A stretch of DNA of 6,243 nucleotides, taken from the NCBI GenBank assembly GCA_002342365.1, contig DDPV01000014.1, positions 43,186 through 49,428 of the forward strand. The letters run 5' to 3'. A model generated the notes under the pieces. It was not told the origin of the DNA and searched no databases. It saw nothing but the letters and a program-made list of their open reading frames with translations. Source of the DNA: Burkholderiales bacterium UBA2459. GTDB taxonomy: Bacteria; Pseudomonadota; Gammaproteobacteria; Burkholderiales; Burkholderiaceae_E. A program made the position numbers and the translations under genes. This document shows positions 1 through 4,984 of this stretch, piece by piece (within the stretch, counting starts at the first letter, position 1; each line of letters opens with the position of its first letter).

Positions 1-5
1 ACCGA

Positions 6-40
6 ATTTCACGACCTTGTCATGGTCAGGGTTTTATGAT
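6..40 (+). promoter_or_regulatory. Candidate PhoB-dependent promoter of the phnCDE operon
   Basis: Two 7-bp units, ATTTCAC (6-12) and TTGTCAT (17-23), are separated by 4 bases, so their TCA cores (9-11 and 20-22) are exactly 11 bp apart. This is the layout of a Pho box, whose unit consensus is CTGTCAT. The second unit matches 6 of 7 positions and the first 4 of 7. A -10 hexamer TATGAT (35-40, 5 of 6 to TATAAT) follows 11 bases after the box. There is no -35 hexamer at the usual distance, as expected when PhoB takes over -35 contacts. The site lies upstream of a phosphonate transporter, a classic Pho regulon member. The predicted transcript start is near 46-48. The match is inferred by eye and was not scored against a matrix. 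Confidence 0.55.
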
Positions 41-48
41 TCGCCGCT

Positions 49-117
49 ATGAAAATCATTGTTGTCATTTACGATGCGCGTCAATTTTTAGGCCACGCGA
101 TCAAGCGCCATGAATAG
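49..117 (+). CDS. Possible 22-residue leader peptide overlapping the phnC start
   Basis: An ATG at 49 opens a 22-codon frame beginning MKIIVVIYDARQ and ending at TAG 115-117, 8 bases inside phnC. The start of the peptide resembles a natural N-terminus (Lys followed by a run of Ile/Val), but it matches no family I know. There is no Shine-Dalgarno sequence before it. If transcription starts at 46-48, as the -10 hexamer suggests, the message would be almost leaderless at this ATG. phnC also lacks a clear ribosome-binding site, so translation of this short frame could deliver ribosomes to phnC by coupling. A chance open frame in a short AT-rich leader is the main alternative. Confidence 0.18.
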   Translation: MKIIVVIYDARQFLGHAIKRHE

Positions 118-919
118 CCTATCAGCGGAGGTATCACTGCAAGCGAATGTCGCTTTCGAAGTGAAATCGATCAGCAAGCATTTCACCGGCATGAAGCGTC
201 CTGCTGTCGATAGCGTATCGATGCGGCTCAAGGAAGGAGAGATTGTTGCCTTGCTCGGCGCATCAGGATCAGGAAAATCCACGCTGATCCGATTGATCTG
301 TGGACTTGAACGCTGTGATCGTGATAGCGGTGAAGTGCACACGCCGCTTGGCGTGCTGCAGGCCAAGGGCGTTTTGTCCCGGCAAATCCGGCGTTTGCGT
401 CAGCAGTTTGCGGTCATCTTTCAGCAGTTCAATTTGGTCGGACGACTCGATGTGATGACCAATGTACTCATGGGCCTTGCTGGCAAGCGGCCGGTGCTCC
501 CTTTGATGGTCGGTCGATTCAACCCTTCAGACCAGGCTCTGGCGCTTGATGCGCTGTCGATGGTGGGTCTGGCTGACCAGGCCTTTCAACGCGCTTCAAC
601 CCTGTCAGGTGGTCAACAACAGCGGGCTGCTGTGGCGCGGGCGCTTTTGCAGGGAGCCAAAGTCCTTCTTGCCGACGAGCCGGTTGCCTCGCTCGACCCC
701 GAATCGTCAAAACGCGTCATGGACTCGATGACGAGCCTTTGCCAGGCTCATGGCATGACCCTTTTGGTCAGCTTGCATCAGGTTCATGTGGCCAAGCAGT
801 ACTGTCCGCGCATCATCGCGATGCGCGAAGGCCAGGTTTTGCTCGATGCCAACCAGGACGCTTTCGACGAAGCCTTTCTTTCACAGTTATACCGTCAACA
901 ACCCGAGGAAGCTTTATGA
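110..919 (+). CDS. phnC: Phosphonate ABC transporter, ATP-binding protein PhnC
   Basis: This is the cytoplasmic ATPase that powers import of phosphonates through PhnE after capture by PhnD. The 269 residues carry a complete ABC set: Walker A GASGSGKST (50-58), Q-loop IFQQFNLV (103-110), signature LSGGQQQR (165-172), Walker B VLLADEP (185-191), D-loop SLDP (194-197) and the switch His in SLHQV (His223). The Q-loop sequence, the SLHQV segment and the following stretch with YCPRIIA and a G-V-L-L-D pattern are the wording of the PhnC family rather than of amino-acid or metal transporter ATPases. Length fits the family. The ATG at 110 is the only ATG ahead of the first conserved strand (FEVKSISKHF), but no Shine-Dalgarno sequence precedes it. 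It is the first gene of the operon, and its stop overlaps the phnD start in an ATGA. Identity is secure. The ligand preference cannot be read from the ATPase. Confidence 0.95.
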   Translation: MNSLSAEVSLQANVAFEVKSISKHFTGMKRPAVDSVSMRLKEGEIVALLGASGSGKSTLIRLICGLERCDRDSGEVHTPLGVLQAKGVLSRQIRRLRQQFAVIFQQFNLVGRLDVMTNVLMGLAGKRPVLPLMVGRFNPSDQALALDALSMVGLADQAFQRASTLSGGQQQRAAVARALLQGAKVLLADEPVASLDPESSKRVMDSMTSLCQAHGMTLLVSLHQVHVAKQYCPRIIAMREGQVLLDANQDAFDEAFLSQLYRQQPEEAL

Positions 920-1902
920 ATCAAACCTTCAGTCCGATGAAACAACTCAAGCGTCTGGGCCTTTCGCTTGCGTTCAGTGTCACAGCACTTGCATCTGTAA
1001 CCGGATCGGCCAACGCGCAGGAAATAAACTTTGGCATCATCGCCACCGACGCTGCCAATGTGCAAAGAGAACGCTGGGAGCCTTTTTTTGCCGACATGGC
1101 AAAGAAAACCGGACTCAGCATCAAATCATTTTATGCACCGGATTACGCTGGCGTGATCGAAGCGATGCGCTTTAACAAGGTGCAGGTTGCCTGGTACGGC
1201 AACAAGGCCGCCATGGAAGCAGTGGACCGTTCAAACGGCGAGGTCTTCGCACAGGTCATGTTTGCCGATGGTACCTATGGCTACCACGCGCTCTTGCTCA
1301 CGCATGTCGACTCACCGTATAAAACGCTCGATGATGTCTACAAAAATGCCAAGCAAATCAACTTTGGCATCGGAGATCCAAACTCAACATCTGGCTTTCT
1401 GGTTCCGACTTACTATTTGTTTGCGCAACGCAATCTCGAAGCCAGGCAAATCTTCAAAACGGTTCGTAACGCAAGCCACGGTGCCAACATCCAGGCCGTG
1501 CTCGCCAAGCAGGTCGATGTCGTAACAAACAATACCGAGACCTTCGAGCAACTCGAGCGGACCAAACCGGAGTTGACCAAGCAGTTGCGGGTTTTATGGA
1601 AGAGTCCCCTGATTCCGAGTGACCCCTTTGTCTGGCGCAAAGATCTCGATCCTGCGGTCAAAGAAAAAGTCAAAACCTTTGTTTTGAATTACGCCAAGAC
1701 CGATCCACAGGAAAAGGCTATTCTTGCTAAAATTTATAACTACGGCGGTTTTCGTGAATCGACCAACGCCCAGCTTGTGCCGATCCGTCAGCTCGAGCTT
1801 TTTAAAGATCGGACGAAAATCGAGGGCGACGCAAGCATGAACGCCGATCAAAAAGCCAAGGCTCTCGCTGATATCGACGCCAAACTTGCAGCACTGAAGT
1901 AA
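916..1902 (+). CDS. phnD: Periplasmic phosphonate-binding protein PhnD
   Basis: This is the substrate-binding protein that captures phosphonates in the periplasm and delivers them to PhnE. The start at 916 is preferred to the in-frame ATG at 739, which lies inside phnC: it follows a GAGGAA Shine-Dalgarno (905-910) and begins a proper signal peptide. The 328-residue precursor has basic residues at 9-13, a hydrophobic core at about 14-30 and a signal peptidase I site SANA|QE (after Ala34). The mature part is a two-lobe PhnD fold. Family-typical segments include SFYAPDYAGV (71-80), VAWYGNKA (91-98), GDPNSTSG (153-160), NASHGAN (185-191), DVVTNNTE (201-208) and PLIPSDPFVWR (231-241). By analogy with E. 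coli PhnD, the Tyr, Ser-Thr-Ser, His and acidic residues in these segments bind the phosphonate and the 2-aminoethylphosphonate amine. Coding sequence here is visibly less GC-rich than phnE. It overlaps phnC by 4 bases, indicating translational coupling. Confidence 0.95.
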   Translation: MNQTFSPMKQLKRLGLSLAFSVTALASVTGSANAQEINFGIIATDAANVQRERWEPFFADMAKKTGLSIKSFYAPDYAGVIEAMRFNKVQVAWYGNKAAMEAVDRSNGEVFAQVMFADGTYGYHALLLTHVDSPYKTLDDVYKNAKQINFGIGDPNSTSGFLVPTYYLFAQRNLEARQIFKTVRNASHGANIQAVLAKQVDVVTNNTETFEQLERTKPELTKQLRVLWKSPLIPSDPFVWRKDLDPAVKEKVKTFVLNYAKTDPQEKAILAKIYNYGGFRESTNAQLVPIRQLELFKDRTKIEGDASMNADQKAKALADIDAKLAALK

Positions 1903-1922
1903 GCCCGAAGCGCTTCGCTGGC
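1903..1922 (+). promoter_or_regulatory. Intercistronic hairpin between phnD and phnE
   Basis: Directly after the phnD stop lies the perfect 12-base palindrome CGAAGCGCTTCG (1906-1917), flanked by GCC (1903-1905) and GGC (1920-1922). In RNA this can form a 3-bp outer stem, a 2-base bulge, a 4-bp inner stem and a 4-base loop. No U-run follows, so it does not look like an intrinsic terminator. In binding-protein operons such as malE-malF a hairpin at this position protects the upstream message and raises binding-protein levels over permease. That role is inferred here from position only. Confidence 0.35.
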
Positions 1923-1931
1923 GTTTGGGTC

Positions 1932-2747
1932 ATGATTGCCCAGCAGGCCTCGGCTGCCTCGCTTGATCGCGTGCGGCAGCGCGAGGCCTCTTTACGACGC
2001 GGCCCTTTGTACTACCTGGGCTGGGCGGTCGTGCTCGCGGTGTTCGCGCATGCCTGGAAGGGTGCCGAAATACGGCCCGGCGATCTGGTTCGCGATGCGG
2101 GCAATATGCGGGTGTTCCTCGAAGATTTTTTTCCGCCCGACTTCCGTGACTGGAAGCTTTATGCGCGCGAGATGCTGGTGACGATGCAAATTGCGCTCTG
2201 GGGTACGGTGACCGCAATCGTTCTTGCGGTTCCGCTTGGCCTGCTTTGCGCCGAAAACATGGTGCCAAGCTGGGTTTATCAGCCACTTCGCCGTTTGATG
2301 GACGCCTTTCGCGCCATCAACGAGATGGTTTTTGCGATGCTCTTTATTGTCGCAGTCGGACTCGGGCCTTTTGCGGGTGTGCTCGCCTTGCTTGTGCACA
2401 CCACCGGGTCCCTGGCCAAACTCTTCTCCGAGGCGGTGGAAGCCATCGATCCCAGACCGGTTGAAGGCATCCGCGCCACGGGCGCGCATCCTCTGGTTCA
2501 GGTGGTTTACGGGGTGATTCCGCAGGTGCTCCCGCTTTGGGTTTCGTTTGCGCTCTACCGCTTTGAGTCCAACGTGCGCTCAGCCTCGGTCGTGGGCATG
2601 GTCGGCGCCGGGGGTATCGGCGTGGTGGTCTATGAGGTGATTCGCGGCTTTCAGTATGCGCAGACTTGTGCGGTGTTGATCATCATCGTGCTGTCGGTAT
2701 CCTTGATTGATGTGTTTTCGGCCTGGCTGCGCTCCCGGGTGATTTAG
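1932..2747 (+). CDS. phnE: Phosphonate ABC transporter permease PhnE
   Basis: This is the inner-membrane permease through which PhnD-delivered phosphonate passes, driven by PhnC. Of the 271 residues, the first 25 or so are a charged cytoplasmic tail. Hydrophobic segments follow at about 27-42, 83-106, 133-157, 195-212, 217-237 and 244-266. The cytoplasmic coupling helix (EAA loop) is clear at 167-202: EAVEAIDPRPVEGIRATGA followed by a V-I-P-Q-V-L-P ending. The preceding HTTGSLAKLFSE segment and the later GMVGAGGIG are typical of PhnE. The chosen ATG (1932) has only a weak Shine-Dalgarno (TGGG near 1926-1929). Only one permease gene is present, so it presumably acts as a homodimer, whereas some phosphonate loci encode two. 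It sits 29 bases after phnD and 9 bases before the dehydrogenase. Confidence 0.94.
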   Translation: MIAQQASAASLDRVRQREASLRRGPLYYLGWAVVLAVFAHAWKGAEIRPGDLVRDAGNMRVFLEDFFPPDFRDWKLYAREMLVTMQIALWGTVTAIVLAVPLGLLCAENMVPSWVYQPLRRLMDAFRAINEMVFAMLFIVAVGLGPFAGVLALLVHTTGSLAKLFSEAVEAIDPRPVEGIRATGAHPLVQVVYGVIPQVLPLWVSFALYRFESNVRSASVVGMVGAGGIGVVVYEVIRGFQYAQTCAVLIIIVLSVSLIDVFSAWLRSRVI

Positions 2748-2756
2748 GTCTCGACG

Positions 2757-3881
2757 ATGGGAGCAAACATGCCTGCGGTGCACCGCATCCCGGGTGTGGC
2801 AGACCGCCTGAGACCCTGGTTGCAGGAACACAGTCCAGGGCTTGAGAATTGCTGGGCGCTTGTTTACCCGCAGGCGGCAAGCCATGGCCTAACCGAGAAG
2901 CTATGCAGGCAGCTTGTTGGGCTGGACGCTCACGCGCCCCATGAGCGTGTTTTCAGCGCAGCCGACGGCTTACTCACGATCAAACAGGCGCGAGCTTGTT
3001 GCGAGTCGCTATGGTCAGCCTGGCATCGCGCCGAGATCCGGAATCCGGTGCTGCTTGCGATCGGAGGCGGCAGCGTGATGGATCTCGCAAAGCTTGCGCG
3101 CTGGTTTCCGGATTCTGCGCAACGCGAGCGATTGCGAGACTTTCATGATGAGGCCTGGTTGACGTGGATGCTTGGCCATCACGAGCGCTTGCATCGCGCT
3201 TTCCTTGTGCTCATGCCCACGACTTCAGGAACCGGCAGCGAAGTGACCGCCTATGCGACCTTGTGGGGACAAAGCAAGCAGAGCTTTACCGGTGCCCGTG
3301 CTTTTGCCGATGCCGCGCTTATCGACTATGAGTTGAGCATGCATTGTCCTTACGAGCTCACACGAGACTGCGGCCTTGACGCCTTAGCTCATGCACTGGA
3401 TGCTTTGTGGAATCGGCGTGCGCAAGCGCAGGATCGCGTTGCAGCCATTCGGATCGCTTCAGTGATTGTATCGGTCTTGCCGCCACTGCTGCGTGAGCTT
3501 GACAGTGCGTCGCTTCGCCAAGCCATGAGCGACGCAGCGCTTGAAGCAGGTCAACTGATTGCGAAAACGCAAACATCGCTGGTGCATGCCTTGTCGTATC
3601 GGGTCACGCTTGAGGAATCGGTTTCGCACGGCTTGGCCTGCGCACAATGGATGGCTTCGGTATCCCGCCTTGCCTGTGAACGCGAACCGGCCATGCTTTA
3701 TGCTTTAAAGCAGATTTGGGCCTCGGAGGCTTTTGATGAAAAGCAGATCGAGCAGTTCCTCGGCAACTGGCTCGCAAGCATGCAGGTGATGAGCCGTACG
3801 CTGGATCGACAAGCGCCTGACCCGCGCTTGGAAGAAGCACTCAGGCAGGCTCGTGGTCAAAACTTTTTAGCCTGCTCATGA
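2757..3881 (+). CDS. Phosphonate-associated iron-containing alcohol dehydrogenase
   Basis: This is a group III (iron-dependent) alcohol dehydrogenase of 374 residues. Visible motifs are the dinucleotide-binding GGGSVMDLAK (103-112), PTTSGTGSEVT (154-164) and the metal-binding region. Aligned by eye to E. coli FucO (Asp196, His200, His263, His277), all four metal ligands are kept: Asp208, His212, His277 and His291. The FucO His267 equivalent is Tyr281. A family of iron dehydrogenases is known from phosphonate gene clusters, and PhpC, a phosphonoacetaldehyde reductase, belongs to the same fold. Being last in a phnCDE operon, it most likely interconverts 2-hydroxyethylphosphonate and phosphonoacetaldehyde with NAD(P)(H). 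Direction and exact substrate are inference. The start may instead be the in-frame ATG at 2769, which has GGGAG (2759-2763) 5 bases upstream. The 2757 start has only AGGT (2746-2749). The fold assignment is firm, the substrate is not. Confidence 0.88.
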   Translation: MGANMPAVHRIPGVADRLRPWLQEHSPGLENCWALVYPQAASHGLTEKLCRQLVGLDAHAPHERVFSAADGLLTIKQARACCESLWSAWHRAEIRNPVLLAIGGGSVMDLAKLARWFPDSAQRERLRDFHDEAWLTWMLGHHERLHRAFLVLMPTTSGTGSEVTAYATLWGQSKQSFTGARAFADAALIDYELSMHCPYELTRDCGLDALAHALDALWNRRAQAQDRVAAIRIASVIVSVLPPLLRELDSASLRQAMSDAALEAGQLIAKTQTSLVHALSYRVTLEESVSHGLACAQWMASVSRLACEREPAMLYALKQIWASEAFDEKQIEQFLGNWLASMQVMSRTLDRQAPDPRLEEALRQARGQNFLACS

Positions 3882-3918
3882 CCCAGGCGAAAGCCAGCGA
3901 GAGCGCGGCAAACCCCAT
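3841..3918 (-). CDS. Possible 25-residue membrane peptide, weakly supported
   Basis: On the minus strand a frame begins at ATG 3918 (MGFAALSLAFAWVMSRLKSF) and ends at TGA 3841-3843. A GTG at 3924 shares one base with the stop of the outer-membrane gene, and an in-frame TTG at 3969 would add a second hydrophobic stretch. The product would be one short hydrophobic segment with a positive tail. It lies just downstream of the beta-barrel gene and overlaps the last 41 bases of the dehydrogenase on the other strand. No Shine-Dalgarno sequence is seen for any start. It may be a chance frame created by the two flanking genes. Confidence 0.12.
   Translation of the reverse strand: MGFAALSLAFAWVMSRLKSFDHEPA
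3845..3875. repeat. 7-bp inverted repeat at the 3' end of the dehydrogenase gene
   Basis: GCAGGCT (3845-3851) and AGCCTGC (3869-3875) are perfect reverse complements separated by 17 bases, and a G-T wobble could add one pair outside. The element sits inside the last codons of the dehydrogenase. It has no following T-run on the plus strand, so it is not a standard intrinsic terminator. The T5 run (3864-3868) is in the loop. It is still the only sizeable stem near the convergent gene ends and might help stop transcription there. Confidence 0.25.
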
Positions 3919-3923
3919 AGGCA

Positions 3924-4688
3924 CTAAAAAATCGTCGCCGGCGTGTAGCGCAAGCCAAAAGAAAGCCAAGGTGAGGGCCCGTAGGGCGTTGTGAACGATT
4001 GCATCGACTCCGCAGCCGATCCAAAGGGCCTTCCAACGCTGCCGTCAACTTGCAAAAGATCGACAATAATGCTGTAGCGAGCACCCACTTGCCAGTAGCG
4101 TCCGCCGCCGCTATCGCCAAAGAGCTCGGCAATGCCGAGCCAACGCTCATTGACTCGCAGCTCCAGACCGCCACCGAAAGTGAAACGGTTTTCCTTGCTC
4201 GCGCGGTCGCGTAAAACACCGAGATTGAAGTGAGCCACCCAGCGTTCGCTGCTTGCAGCGTAAGACAAGGGAACATAGGCGTAGCTGTTGCCGAGTTGAT
4301 TAGGGCCTGGGCTGATTTCAGGATGAAAGACTTTTCCGACCGCCAAGCCATATCCCCAATTGCCTGGGCTCAGATTTTCAAAGAGAGTTTTTGCTTGCGC
4401 CACGTAATCGCTGCTTTGCGAACCAAAAGCGGGTTTTCCGAGCGCACCGCCCAGGGTTACTTCCAGGTTTCCGCTTGGATTGCAGGCCGGAAAGGCCCAA
4501 AACTCTTCGCTTCGGGCCCGTGGATTACTAGCGCGATTCAAACGCGTCCAGCTCTCGAGTTGGCAGCTTCCCGCGGTGGTAAGTCGAGCATCGTCGGTGA
4601 CAAAGGGCCTTGCCCCGTGAGCAAGCGGTATGCCATTCATGAGCAGCACAAGGCCGCAGCACAGCGCTTGACAAACACGATGCTTCAC
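3924..4688 (-). CDS. Putative outer-membrane beta-barrel protein of unknown function
   Basis: I do not recognise a function. The start chosen is GTG 4688, which gives 254 residues with a clean signal peptide: basic VKHR, hydrophobic core to about residue 22, and a likely cleavage after AHGA (about residue 26). The frame stays open to TTG 4868, but those extra 60 residues are polar and would bury the signal. No good Shine-Dalgarno supports either choice. The mature protein begins RPFVTDDARLTTAGSCQLES, an opening I associate with hypothetical exported proteins of Burkholderiales. It then alternates polar and aromatic residues in short strands (for example FTFGGGLELRV, WLGIAELFG, YWQVGARYSIIV, WLSFGLRYT). 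It ends in Phe, the usual signal for barrel assembly. Two Cys (about residues 41 and 69 of the precursor) could pair in the periplasm. It is convergent with the dehydrogenase and divergent from phoX. A role in outer-membrane passage of phosphorus compounds is possible but unsupported. Confidence 0.72.
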   Translation of the reverse strand: MKHRVCQALCCGLVLLMNGIPLAHGARPFVTDDARLTTAGSCQLESWTRLNRASNPRARSEEFWAFPACNPSGNLEVTLGGALGKPAFGSQSSDYVAQAKTLFENLSPGNWGYGLAVGKVFHPEISPGPNQLGNSYAYVPLSYAASSERWVAHFNLGVLRDRASKENRFTFGGGLELRVNERWLGIAELFGDSGGGRYWQVGARYSIIVDLLQVDGSVGRPFGSAAESMQSFTTPYGPSPWLSFGLRYTPATIF

Positions 4689-4847
4689 GTCTTGGAATGC
4701 TCGGTTGCTTGATTGATCGGTTCCATTGCGGGCGGATGATACATCGGCTCCATGCAGGCTTTTTGAAGGGCTTGACCTTTCTGCCTGAAGAGCACGACCT
4801 TTGCGCAGGGTTTTATAGCGGGTGATTGTGCGATGCACTTTCGGTAT

Positions 4848-4860
4848 ATCGCCTGGCGAT
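4848..4860. repeat. 13-bp inverted repeat, possible operator
   Basis: ATCGCC-T-GGCGAT is a perfect 6-bp inverted repeat around one central base. It lies in the divergent intergenic region, roughly 30 bases upstream (minus sense) of the TATAAA element and 26 bases to the left of the first Pho-box unit. The size suits a dimeric regulator half-site pair, but nothing identifies a regulator. Confidence 0.25.
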
Positions 4861-4885
4861 CGGAGCAAGGCCCGCCTCCATCACT

Positions 4886-4925
4886 TTGTCATCCATTCTT
4901 CATGAGAACGTCAAATCTGGGTCAC
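4886..4925 (+). promoter_or_regulatory. Tandem Pho box (four in-phase units) upstream of phoX
   Basis: Four 7-bp units occur with 4-base spacers: TTGTCAT (4886-4892), TCTTCAT (4897-4903), ACGTCAA (4908-4914) and GGGTCAC (4919-4925). Their TCA cores start at 4889, 4900, 4911 and 4922, exactly 11 bp apart. The first unit matches CTGTCAT at 6 of 7 positions and the others at 4 of 7, all keeping the TCA core. This is the geometry of two consecutive PhoB sites on the same DNA face. A weak -10 candidate CAGACT (4936-4941) lies 10 bases after the last unit, the same spacing as in E. coli phoA. The orientation points to phoX, a typical Pho regulon gene. Confidence 0.65.
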
Positions 4926-4984
4926 ACAAGATCAGCAGACTCCGGGTTCGTTTTCACGTAACAGCTCGTAACAAGGAGTTTTTC

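Larger units (their letters stand above)
4689..4984. other. Divergent intergenic region between barrel gene and phoX
   Basis: About 296 bases lie between the likely GTG start of the minus-strand barrel gene and the phoX ATG. The right third carries the in-phase Pho-box units listed separately. The left two thirds contain a 13-bp inverted repeat (4848-4860) and, read on the minus strand, a -10-like TATAAA (4812-4817) without a convincing -35 partner (AAGTGC at 17 bases). That could be the barrel gene promoter. If the barrel gene really starts at TTG 4868 or GTG 4838, part of this stretch is coding instead. No RNA gene is apparent. Confidence 0.5.

Noticed and set aside
1..39. Open frame from the left edge to TGA 37-39 (ends VMVRVL) that could be the tail of an upstream gene
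   Set aside because: All three plus frames are open over this short stretch and the promoter-like elements overlap it. Twelve codons cannot distinguish a gene end from chance.
62..68. Another TTGTCAT heptamer in the phnC leader
   Set aside because: It has no partner unit 11 bp away on either side (51-57 and 73-79 do not match), so it is not a Pho box on its own.
36..113. Second short frame from ATG 36 ending in an ATGA overlap with the phnC start
   Set aside because: Its ATG lies inside the -10 hexamer, upstream of the predicted transcript start, and the peptide is Cys/His/Arg-rich and not protein-like.
739..915. N-terminal extension of phnD from an in-frame ATG at 739
   Set aside because: It overlaps phnC coding sequence and would bury the signal peptide. 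The ATG at 916 has its own Shine-Dalgarno.
1024..1373. Repeat of the INFGI coding stretch in phnD (near 1027 and 1357)
   Set aside because: It encodes similar beta-strands in the protein. The DNA identity is short and not a mobile or regulatory repeat.
1992..2489. Long minus-strand frame opposite phnE
   Set aside because: Composition is His/Arg/Lys-rich as expected from antisense of a membrane-protein gene, and phnE is unambiguous.
3882..3923. Search for a bidirectional terminator between the convergent genes
   Set aside because: Only a 3-bp GGC-GAAA-GCC stem is present (3888-3897), with no T-run. It is too weak to call.
3999..4712. Two plus-strand frames (3999-4214 and 4230-4712) antisense to the barrel gene
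   Set aside because: They have no ribosome-binding site or recognisable motif. The minus-strand frame has a signal peptide and beta-barrel ending, so these are shadows.
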